From positions 1 through 8,972 of the forward strand of contig JANYCO010000265.1 in the NCBI GenBank assembly GCA_025360235.1: 8,972 bases of DNA. The letters run 5' to 3'. How positions within the stretch are numbered: the stretch's first letter is position 1; every line of letters starts with the position of its first letter. The translations under genes were made by a program, and so were the position numbers. This document shows positions 1 to 6,643 of this stretch, piece by piece. The stretch comes from Cytophagales bacterium. GTDB lineage: Bacteria; Bacteroidota; Bacteroidia; Cytophagales; Cytophagaceae. Under the pieces are notes generated by a model. The model saw nothing but the letters and a program-made list of their open reading frames with translations. It did not search any database and was not told the DNA's origin.

Positions 1-651
1 GTCGGACAGTATGAAAGTGAATACAAAGGCCGTTTTATAAGTTATTCATATGATATCCCATTCAATTTTTCCAAATTAATTAATTTTGGTGCAGAAAAAG
101 CCACTGGAGAATACTTTCTTTTATTAAATAATGATACAGAAGTAATCACGCCAGATTGGATAGAGGCAATGGTAGAGCAAGCCCAAAGACCATCTATTGG
201 TGTAGTAGGAGTCAAATTGCTTTTTCCGGACGATACTGTACAACATGCGGGTGTTGTTTTTGATGAAAATGATCTACCCGTACATATTTTTTCAGGGGAT
301 AGCAAGTATCTGTATAACTTGCAGCTAAATTCTATCAATAATTACCCGGCTCTAACAGCAGCTTGTGTGACGATAAGACGTTCTGTATTTGAAGAATTGG
401 AAGGCTTTGACGAGAATTTTGCTGTAGAGTTTAACGATATAGATTTCTGCTTAAGGGCACTTGGAAAAGGCTATTTTAACATTTACTTGTCTCATGCGGA
501 ACTTTATCATCATGAGTCGGTGAGTAGAGGAAAATCTTCTGATTCAAAAAAAGGGTTTGAAAAATATTATAATGAAAAAAATATATTTAACTCAAAAATT
601 AATTTGCAATTGATCCGGGAAAATTATAGGGAAAAATTGTATATTAATTGA
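1..651 (+). CDS. Glycosyltransferase family 2, C-terminal part (5' end outside window)
   Basis: The reading frame is open from base 1 to a TGA at 649-651, so this is the 3' end of a longer gene. The ATG at 169 is internal and not the start. It encodes a GT-A glycosyltransferase domain of the rhamnosyltransferase-like GT2 type, which transfers a sugar from a nucleotide donor during glycan assembly. Visible motifs in order are YDIPFNFSK (about 46-72), the metal-binding-type NNDTE (127-141), VQHAGVV, FNDIDFC (430-450, the usual acceptor and catalytic-base region) and YHHESVSRG (505-531). It is clearly paralogous to the second domain of the next gene, with a 19-nt identical stretch at 53-71. Unlike that gene it lacks the GDPYYN-type tail and ends in a short basic, Asn-rich tail. 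Whether a first GT-A domain lies upstream cannot be seen. Donor and acceptor sugars are unknown. Confidence 0.9.
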   Translation, partial: VGQYESEYKGRFISYSYDIPFNFSKLINFGAEKATGEYFLLLNNDTEVITPDWIEAMVEQAQRPSIGVVGVKLLFPDDTVQHAGVVFDENDLPVHIFSGDSKYLYNLQLNSINNYPALTAACVTIRRSVFEELEGFDENFAVEFNDIDFCLRALGKGYFNIYLSHAELYHHESVSRGKSSDSKKGFEKYYNEKNIFNSKINLQLIRENYREKLYIN

Positions 652-770
652 TAAGTTTAATATAGACTCTTAAAATAATTCGCAACAAGTAGATTAGCGC
701 AATGCTAGTTTGAGTTCAATAGTAACATTCTTTCATAAAACCATTAAAGTATATTTTCAATTTGCAAAGC

Positions 771-776
771 AGGAGG
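771..776 (+). promoter_or_regulatory. Strong Shine-Dalgarno site for the 592-residue GT2 gene
   Basis: A perfect AGGAGG lies 4 nt before the ATG at 781 and supports that start. The other complete genes here have A-rich leaders without such a motif, as is usual in Bacteroidota, so this site stands out. The spacing is slightly short. The upstream 652-770 stretch contains no promoter I can call with confidence. Confidence 0.6.
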
Positions 777-780
777 CTAT

Positions 781-2559
781 ATGAGGATCAAAAGTCGAAT
801 AAAACGAATTGCAAAAAAAAATCTGCCACAACCTTTGAAGAACTTCTTGAAAGGACTTTTAAAGTTTTCACATACTATATTATATAAAAGAAAGGGTAGT
901 TATTTTTATAAACCTGGGATCAAAAAAAAGGCGGCGCTCAAAAAAATAACTATCTTTAAGGAAATCCCTCTTATTTCAATCTTAATGCCTGTATATAATG
1001 CAGAAGTAAAGTGGTTGGAAGCGGCAATAAAATCAGTGGAAAATCAGTATTATACTAATTGGGAGTTGTGCATTGTCGATGATTTTTCCTCCGACCAAGC
1101 GACACTTTCTTTTTTAAAAGACATAGAAAACCCCAAAATAAAAATCATATTTTTGACGGAGAAAGGAAACTTCTCTAAAGCCGGTAATGAAGGGCTAAAG
1201 TTAGCACATGGAGAATTCGTTGCTTTCTTAGGCAATAATGATTTGCTTACTGAAGACGCTTTGTTTGAAATTGTCAATTGTATCAATGAACAAAACGCAG
1301 ATATCATTTATTCCGACGAAGACAAAATAGTTGATAATAAGAAATATTCTTTTCCTCATTATAAACCCGACTTCTCCCCTGATTTACTTACCTCGCAATA
1401 TTATATTTGTAATTTTTTGTTGATAAGAAAATCTCTTATTGATCAAGTAGGAGGTTTTGAAATAGGTATAGAAGAGTTTCAAGAGTATGATTTGTTTTTA
1501 AAATGCTCAGAAAAAACAACTAAAGTTCATCATATTTCAAAGGTTCTTTATCATCAGAGAATAACCTTTGGTGATAAAACAGAGGAGACTGGTCCAAAGA
1601 ACCATGCACCTGGAGTAGCTAAGAAGATTTTAGACAATTATATCAAGAGAAATAACATAAAGGGAATTGTTCAAAATGGAATGCTTGCGGATACTTATAG
1701 AATTAAAAGAGAGATTATAGGTAATCCATTGATAAGTATTATTATTCCATTCAACGATAAACCAGAATTATTGAGAACCTGTATTGAGTCTATTTTATAT
1801 AAGTCTACGTATACAAATTTTGAGATAATTGGTATCAGTAATAATAGTAAGAAACAAGAAACAACATACTTGCTTAAGGAATTCGAAAAATTGGATTCAA
1901 GAATTAAATTTTACGAATACAATATCCCATTCAATTTTTCTAAAATTAATAATTATGCCGCCAGAATAGCTAAAGGAGAGCAACTTGTTTTGCTCAACAA
2001 TGATATAGAAATAATTTCAAACGATTGGATTGAAACTCTCCTAGAACATTCTCAGCGAGCAGAAATAGGTGCTGTAGGAGCAAAATTGTATTACCCTGAT
2101 TCTACAATACAACATGCAGGGGTTATCATAGGGATTGTTGGAGTAGCTGGACATTCGCACAAACATTTTTCACGAACCCACCAAGGCTATTTTGGCAGGC
2201 TACAAGTGGTGCAAAATTTTTCTGCTGTTACAGGAGCTTGTCTTATGGTTAAGAAAAAAATCTATGAACAGATGGAAGGGTTGGATGAAAATAATTTAAG
2301 CATTGCGTATAATGATATAGATTTCTGTTTGCGATTAAGAGAAAATGGGTACCTGAATATTTTCACTCCTTATTGTGAAGCTTATCACCATGAATCAATC
2401 AGTAGAGGTTCAGATAATAGGCCGGAAATGATAGAGCGTTTTACAAAGGAAATGAATTACATGAGACATCGACATCGAAAAATTTTTCTAACAGGAGACC
2501 CTTATTACAATACAAATCTAACGGATCTGCTGGAAGATTTCTCTATCAACCCCAAATAG
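781..2559 (+). CDS. Tandem two-domain GT2 glycosyltransferase
   Basis: This 592-residue protein has a basic N-terminal segment (about 1-60, Lys/Arg-rich, possibly membrane-associated) and two GT-A domains. Domain 1 spans about 63-290: PLISILMPVYN, VDD at 99-101, GNND at 151-154 and SDED at 178-181. Domain 2 spans about 316-560: PLISIIIPFND, GISNNS at 351-356, NNDIE at 406-410, YNDIDFC at 510-516 and YHHESISRG from 535, followed by a GDPYYN tail. The organisation matches cytoplasmic enzymes that add successive sugars to polysaccharide or O-antigen chains; this role comes from family knowledge. In domain 1 the usual family sequence LDHDD reads LGNND, so the typical DXD metal site is lost or altered. 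The start is supported by AGGAGG at 771. The gene lies 129 nt downstream of a paralog and is probably co-transcribed with it. Sugar specificity cannot be read from the sequence. Confidence 0.93.
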   Translation: MRIKSRIKRIAKKNLPQPLKNFLKGLLKFSHTILYKRKGSYFYKPGIKKKAALKKITIFKEIPLISILMPVYNAEVKWLEAAIKSVENQYYTNWELCIVDDFSSDQATLSFLKDIENPKIKIIFLTEKGNFSKAGNEGLKLAHGEFVAFLGNNDLLTEDALFEIVNCINEQNADIIYSDEDKIVDNKKYSFPHYKPDFSPDLLTSQYYICNFLLIRKSLIDQVGGFEIGIEEFQEYDLFLKCSEKTTKVHHISKVLYHQRITFGDKTEETGPKNHAPGVAKKILDNYIKRNNIKGIVQNGMLADTYRIKREIIGNPLISIIIPFNDKPELLRTCIESILYKSTYTNFEIIGISNNSKKQETTYLLKEFEKLDSRIKFYEYNIPFNFSKINNYAARIAKGEQLVLLNNDIEIISNDWIETLLEHSQRAEIGAVGAKLYYPDSTIQHAGVIIGIVGVAGHSHKHFSRTHQGYFGRLQVVQNFSAVTGACLMVKKKIYEQMEGLDENNLSIAYNDIDFCLRLRENGYLNIFTPYCEAYHHESISRGSDNRPEMIERFTKEMNYMRHRHRKIFLTGDPYYNTNLTDLLEDFSINPK

Positions 2560-2601
2560 ATTTACCTGGTTCCGTTCTATCAGTTGATGTCCGCTTTCTA
2601 A

Positions 2602-2654
2602 TAATAAAAGGTAATGTGAGATTTGCCTTTTACTTCTCACCTCTTACTTTATTA
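2602..2654. terminator. Imperfect inverted repeat between convergent genes, probable bidirectional terminator
   Basis: The arms 2602-2621 and 2635-2654 pair with small bulges around a 13-nt loop. The outer part (TAATAAA with TTTATTA) and the inner part (GTGAGA with TCTCAC) match well. It sits between the + strand GT2 stop at 2559 and the - strand stop at 2691, where a shared terminator is expected. There is no clean T-run directly after either arm, so termination is inferred from position and structure. Confidence 0.45.
2626..2650 (-). repeat. 25-nt dispersed intergenic repeat, copy 1
   Basis: Read on the minus strand, this segment matches 22 of 25 positions of the + strand segment 8321-8345, with no gaps. 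The shared core has the pattern AAGTAA-R-AGGTGAGA-R-GTAAAAGG. It overlaps the loop and right arm of the inverted repeat at 2602-2654. Both copies are intergenic next to gene ends. It looks like a low-complexity dispersed repeat rather than a mobile element, and no coding capacity is evident. Confidence 0.55.
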
Positions 2655-2690
2655 GATCAAAGACTAAATTTAAGGACAAAGTAGCTTACT

Positions 2691-4220
2691 TTAAAAATAT
2701 ATTAAACTTGCAAGGAAACCAATTGTTTTGGACACTCTTTTCTTCATTGGAGATACGCCGGGTTGTTTATGAGGAGGTACAAAATGACGGTCCATTTTTT
2801 TTGCTATAAACGAGATTGAGGTATAGTTTTTATATTTTAATTGGTATAATAAAGAGGGACGTATATTTGATTGTCTGACATGTTGTTTGACGTAAGAGAA
2901 AGAAATAAATTTACTGTCAACAGCTTCTGCCAATTCCTTTACCCATATAGCGGTATATTTATTTTCGGGAGTAAGCCATGGTTGAGTGTTCATGTCTGTA
3001 TAATGAAGGTTGCAGGTTTTTCCTTCTTCATAATGTTCCAAAGAATTCCATTCTCTTTCTACTACAGGACTTACCTTTTTTGCTACTGCCATATTAAACA
3101 TTAATGTTTCATAAGTAAGTTCTCCTTTATCAAGTTTTTCAACAATGTCGGCTACACTCCAATTTAGTTTTTCACAATCTATAAGCATAACGGCAAATTG
3201 CGGTCTTCTCCCCGTCCCATCCATTTCATAAGCAGCTAGAACATCGGAGTCTCCCATTTCTTTGGTCCATAATTCTTTTATGTCCGTAAAAACCTGCATG
3301 TCGGAATCCATGTATATGGCACGTCCTTTAAAGTTTTTTAATTGTGGGATAAAGAAACGTTGAAAAGAGAAAGGAGTTCTTGGCCTGTTAGCAGGGTCTT
3401 TTGGCATTGGCACTTCGATCCCTGCTTTGAAAAGAGGAAAAATTTCCACAGACATGCTGCAATTTTTTTTGACGGAATACTCCAATACTTTTGTAGCAAC
3501 CATTTGTTCTTCCATAGAACCCACAAAAATTCTAATAGGGCTTTCGATATTCAATGGTGCATAATCCAGATTTTTTTCCATAATTGTTTGTGCTATACAT
3601 TTAAATTGTACCGTAAATGTTTTTTGTCCGTTTGAAAGTAAAGTTTTATCTTTTATATCGTCAAATTTGTTGCTATACGAGGAGCCTCCGTCTATACCAA
3701 GTGTTCGAATTTTATCAATTCCAGCCATCGCCAGAAGATTAACTCCGGCCTCTGCACTGAAGTAATGCACCGGAACAATGGGAAATCCTTTTCTAAGTTC
3801 TTTACGTCTTATCTGCCTTACTCTTTTTCTTAATTCCCGTTTTGGAGTTATGTTGTGGGAACTTTTATAATACCACAATATTCTACCTTGCTGGTTTAAA
3901 TTTAAAAGTTTATTATTATTTTTTATCAATTCTCCAATTGTTTTCGAAGAAGGTAAATTATTTAGGTGAGGATAAAGTGGAACAACCAAAAATTCGGCAT
4001 TTCTATCAATCTCGTCGATACAGGATTCTACTACATCAAAATCAATAGCGTGTGCCAAACGCACTTTCTGATCGCGCACTACATGATTCAATGCCAGGAT
4101 ATTGTACGCGTTTAAATTATAGTTTTCTTTTAGTGAAAAAGAAGGACCTTTCCCAAGGATCAGCCAGGGCTTTTCGTTATTCAGCGGATCGCTGTCAAAC
4201 CATTCAAAGAAATTTTTCAT
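2691..4220 (-). CDS. Two-domain glycosyltransferase: Rossmann 'GKGPS' domain fused to GT8-like domain
   Basis: The protein has 509 residues. The N-terminal part (about 15-220) begins WLILGKGPS (19-27), has ALNHVV (43-48), then FSAEAGVNLLAMAG (154-167) and LGIDGGSSYSN (174-184). This pattern resembles DUF115/MptE-like proteins and GT42 (CST-I-like) sialyltransferases. The C-terminal part (about 228-450) starts IRIFVGSMEEQM and carries YMDSDM with the DXD D305-S306-D307, VFTDIKELW, QFAVMLIDC and LHYTDMNTQPW, whose H406 fits the GT8 metal-ligand His. Together these suggest a cytoplasmic nucleotide-sugar-dependent transferase acting in glycan assembly. Its ATG lies 2 nt after the stop of the methyltransferase gene, so the two are almost certainly one operon and probably translationally coupled. 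No Shine-Dalgarno motif is visible. The GT8-like assignment is firmer than that of the N-terminal domain, whose activity is uncertain. The last 40 residues are basic with a hydrophobic end. Confidence 0.87.
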   Translation of the reverse strand: MKNFFEWFDSDPLNNEKPWLILGKGPSFSLKENYNLNAYNILALNHVVRDQKVRLAHAIDFDVVESCIDEIDRNAEFLVVPLYPHLNNLPSSKTIGELIKNNNKLLNLNQQGRILWYYKSSHNITPKRELRKRVRQIRRKELRKGFPIVPVHYFSAEAGVNLLAMAGIDKIRTLGIDGGSSYSNKFDDIKDKTLLSNGQKTFTVQFKCIAQTIMEKNLDYAPLNIESPIRIFVGSMEEQMVATKVLEYSVKKNCSMSVEIFPLFKAGIEVPMPKDPANRPRTPFSFQRFFIPQLKNFKGRAIYMDSDMQVFTDIKELWTKEMGDSDVLAAYEMDGTGRRPQFAVMLIDCEKLNWSVADIVEKLDKGELTYETLMFNMAVAKKVSPVVEREWNSLEHYEEGKTCNLHYTDMNTQPWLTPENKYTAIWVKELAEAVDSKFISFSYVKQHVRQSNIRPSLLYQLKYKNYTSISFIAKKMDRHFVPPHKQPGVSPMKKRVSKTIGFLASLIYF

Positions 4221-4222
4221 TA

Positions 4223-5071
4223 TTACTTGTTTGCGTACAACAGCACTCTTGAACCGTTACGTTCTTCTCTTTTTTCTATAATTTCTACATTGTTGAAGCC
4301 TGAATTCTTAAGAATCTCAACCAGGATTTCAAGCGTAAGCCATTTTGCATGATCATACATACCTGAAAAAACATCTTTCCCCTCAGCATATTTTTTATAA
4401 GAGTAAGTCTTCCCCAGTGTCTCATACTTTTCAATCGCCTCTTCTTCTTTTGCATAATGGGTGTCCAGCAATATAGCACGACCAATAAAGGAAGAAAGTT
4501 CTATCAGATGTTTTACAGGATCCTTCAAGTGATATAAAACTCCCACATGATGACATACATCTGCTTTAAGGAGTTCTTTCTGAGACAACCAGTTTTCTAC
4601 GTCCGACTTAAATACAACGGGGTGATAGTTGAACATGGCACATCGTACAATAGTCTTTACTATATTTTCGATTCGGGAATCAATGGCGGTAACACTTTTT
4701 GACAATCTGCATAAATTGATGGTGTGGATGCCCTCAAAACAACCTATTTCCAAAACAGCTTTGTTGGCAAGAGGTATTCTGTCGTTTAGAATTTTGTGTC
4801 TGTAATCATTAACAGTTTGTGGCCCCATTCTTTTGCCAGACCATGCAATATTACCAAAACGCCGGCCGTTCTTGTCAAGGATATAGCAATTCCAGTCGAG
4901 AAGAGCATTAAATTCTTCCAGTTCAGTATCTGTTAAATCATTGATAAATGGAATATCATTTTTGTCTTCATGATCAATCTTTAATGGGATTGATTTTTTA
5001 ATGTTGTTTTTAGACAGATTTGTATTTTCTATTGTGGCATTTTTTTGAAAAAATTTACTAAAGATATTCAT
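4223..5071 (-). CDS. Class I SAM-dependent methyltransferase
   Basis: The protein has 282 residues. The first 45 or so are polar, Lys/Asn-rich and probably flexible. A short region (about 60-95, with GRRFGNIAWSGKR) precedes the Rossmann core. Motif I is VLEIGCFEG (106-114), the acidic residue that should bind the SAM ribose is D131 in VTAIDSR, and GVLYHLKDP (177-185) follows in the motif IV region. GVLYH is typical of the CmoB/DUF1698-like methyltransferase group. The C-terminal part (about 240-282) has a WLT...NSGF element followed by a beta strand. CmoB itself modifies tRNA, but this gene lies among glycosyltransferases, so methylation of a sugar or glycan terminus is the more likely role; that is inferred from context. 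It is followed 2 nt later by the fused glycosyltransferase, and a 145-nt gap separates it from the GT-B gene upstream. Confidence 0.87.
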   Translation of the reverse strand: MNIFSKFFQKNATIENTNLSKNNIKKSIPLKIDHEDKNDIPFINDLTDTELEEFNALLDWNCYILDKNGRRFGNIAWSGKRMGPQTVNDYRHKILNDRIPLANKAVLEIGCFEGIHTINLCRLSKSVTAIDSRIENIVKTIVRCAMFNYHPVVFKSDVENWLSQKELLKADVCHHVGVLYHLKDPVKHLIELSSFIGRAILLDTHYAKEEEAIEKYETLGKTYSYKKYAEGKDVFSGMYDHAKWLTLEILVEILKNSGFNNVEIIEKREERNGSRVLLYANK

Positions 5072-5216
5072 ATGAATTGTATTCGTTTTTTTTATGACAG
5101 CCTATAAAGAAGGGGGTCTGCTAGTTTAATTATCGGATGATTTCCTATAGTTCATTTTCCAATCATTGATAAAAGTAAGATTATCAAAGATAACTAAAAA
5201 TTCCTTTTATCCCAGA

Positions 5217-6239
5217 TTAGTAGATTTTATGCGACAAATTTGTAGCTTCGTTTAATACAGCCTTCCATCGCGCCACTATTTTTTCTTCGCTGTATTTTCT
5301 TTTTACAAACTCTTGCCCCTTTTTGACTTTCGCATACTGTGCAGTGCTATTTTCAATAAAATCCATGAGGTTTTTTTCCCAATCGGAAAAACTGATAAAC
5401 GGTGCAAATTCTTCATAACTTGGTATAGGATCGGCTACTACAGGGACTCCTAAGAGCAAAGGTAAAACAACTCTGTTATTAGTTTTGCAAATAGTAAAAG
5501 GATTTTTTTGAACAGGGATAAGGCATAGGTCGTGTTGTTTTAGGATATATGGAAATGACCTTTTTTTCCATGAAATATAATGAACCTGAAACGATACTTT
5601 ATCTTTAATATAACGATTATATAATTCTTCAGAATTGCTCACAACAGTGAGTTGTATCGGATACTTTCGGTTGACGTTCTCTAAAGATTTTAATATTTCT
5701 CCCAAGTCTATAATGCCGAATCTGGGACTTTCAGAACCTGCGTTGCCGTACCATATTAGGTTCGTTACATTCGATTTTCTTTTTTTGGAATAGTATATCC
5801 ATTTATACCACAAATTGAGTAAAGGCGAGAGGGCAGGAGATTCAATAAAATCGTCTATTATGAAAGTGCGCTTGTCTGGATATAAATCGGCTATTTTTTT
5901 TGTGGAAGCTGTTATCACATCGGCTATTTCCGTCATTTGGATCAGCCTGTTTTTGCGTTCTTCCATTATGGGATCAGCGTTTGGATTATAAAAATGATTG
6001 TCACATTGATCCAAGATAATAATACAACCGTTCAGTTTTAATTCTTTGGCAAGTGTTATATCTTCTTTCGTGTATGCCTTTTGAAAAATTATTGCTTTGT
6101 AATTCTCTTTGTTCTTGGGGTTGTAGAGTTCAATAGGGTATTGTTGTTTTGCCAATTCACGGCATGGTATATATGCTCTAAGCCTTGAGCTAGCGACATT
6201 TTCATCTCCTATGGGTTTCCATGCAATAAGTGTTTTCAT
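5217..6239 (-). CDS. GT-B fold glycosyltransferase, GT4-like
   Basis: The protein has 340 residues. The N-terminal Rossmann half (about 1-130) starts MKTLIAWKPIGDENVASSRLR and includes IIILDQCDNHFYNP (73-86) and the stretch ADVITASTKKIADLYP, typical of group-1 transferases. The C-terminal donor-binding half (about 155-335) carries LIWYGNAGS (161-169), the strand QLTVVSN and the stretch CKTNNRVVLPLLLGVPVVA (251-269), which corresponds to the 'K-x-x-NR...G-x-P-V' element of GT4-like enzymes. A canonical EX7E pair is not obvious. It probably transfers a sugar from a nucleotide donor in the cytoplasm. The ATG at 6237-6239 is preceded by an A-rich leader without Shine-Dalgarno. It is the first gene of the minus-strand block. 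The 5' edge faces the GT2 fossil and, further on, the sulfotransferase gene in divergent orientation. Confidence 0.85.
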   Translation of the reverse strand: MKTLIAWKPIGDENVASSRLRAYIPCRELAKQQYPIELYNPKNKENYKAIIFQKAYTKEDITLAKELKLNGCIIILDQCDNHFYNPNADPIMEERKNRLIQMTEIADVITASTKKIADLYPDKRTFIIDDFIESPALSPLLNLWYKWIYYSKKRKSNVTNLIWYGNAGSESPRFGIIDLGEILKSLENVNRKYPIQLTVVSNSEELYNRYIKDKVSFQVHYISWKKRSFPYILKQHDLCLIPVQKNPFTICKTNNRVVLPLLLGVPVVADPIPSYEEFAPFISFSDWEKNLMDFIENSTAQYAKVKKGQEFVKRKYSEEKIVARWKAVLNEATNLSHKIY

Positions 6240-6643
6240 TCGAATTTATTTAATGATGGACACATTAAATCGGTCTGCTTTTTTAATCGATATAGTCTCC
6301 TCAGCTTTCTACTCTACATACAAATATAGAAGCACTAACAAAACTAAGATTAAATTTTATGAATACAACCTGCCTTTTAATTTTTCTTCCACCAATCGCT
6401 TTCGCATGAAACAATGCATAAGGAACAGTTGACATTTATCGGTAATGATAAATTGTTTTTTGCTGCAAAATTAAGCACACAAATCAGTAGAGGGCCAGAT
6501 TAAGAGGACTCTTAAATGCATATTTGTTATAATCTAAATTTAATAGTTATTGAAAAACGATTTTTTTTTGTAAAATAGCATTCTAGAATATGGTACGAGC
6601 AAGAAAAAAATTTCGTCTCTAAATTGTAACCGAATTAAATTGT
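6240..6643. other. Divergent intergenic region between GT4-like and sulfotransferase genes
   Basis: This 404-nt stretch has no intact gene. Its middle (6274-6503) holds a decayed GT2 fragment described separately. The remainder (6504-6643) is very AT-rich, with T-rich and A-rich runs near 6560 and 6605. It must contain the start signals for the sulfotransferase gene and probably those for the minus-strand GT-B gene. I searched for the Bacteroidota promoter pattern (TTTG, then TAnnTTTG) and found no convincing pair, so no promoter is called. Confidence 0.6.
6274..6503 (+). pseudogene. Fossil of a GT2 glycosyltransferase second domain
   Basis: Frame 1 encodes FLIDIVSSAFYSTYKY (6277-6327), resembling the ESILYKSTYTNF region of the intact GT2 at 781-2559. 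It then encodes IKFYEYNLPFNFS (6349-6387), nearly identical to IKFYEYNIPFNFS there. About 20 codons are missing between these two segments. After PFNFS the frame must shift: 35 nt separate it from the next match where the intact gene has 36. The new frame then reads KEQLTFIGND (6420-6449), against GEQLVLLNND. A further deletion of roughly 400 nt joins this to ISRGPD (6483-6500) and a TAA, matching ISRGSD of the intact gene. Several collinear matches in the expected order argue against chance. The open frame at 6211-6432 is therefore not a real gene. Confidence 0.65.

Noticed and set aside
42..338. 98-residue minus-strand frame opposite the first GT2 gene
   Set aside because: The plus-strand frame has clear GT2 motifs throughout this stretch. 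The minus-strand product has no recognisable feature.
652..780. Promoter between the two GT2 genes
   Set aside because: A TTTG at 709-712 exists, but no TAnnTTTG element occurs at suitable spacing. The gap may be only an operon spacer.
3342..3635. 97-residue plus-strand frame opposite the fused glycosyltransferase
   Set aside because: It is antisense to the GT8-like domain motifs. Its His/Phe/Cys-rich composition is typical of a reverse-strand artefact.
5166..5187. Small hairpin TTGATAA/TTATCAA between the GT-B and methyltransferase genes
   Set aside because: The stem has only 7 AT-rich base pairs and no T-run follows in the minus-strand direction. It is too weak to call a terminator, so the three minus-strand genes may still be one transcript.
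6211..6432. 73-residue plus-strand open frame as a gene
   Set aside because: Its start overlaps the GT-B gene on the other strand, and its C-terminal half is a fragment of the GT2 motif region cut off by a frameshift. It is better explained as part of a pseudogene.
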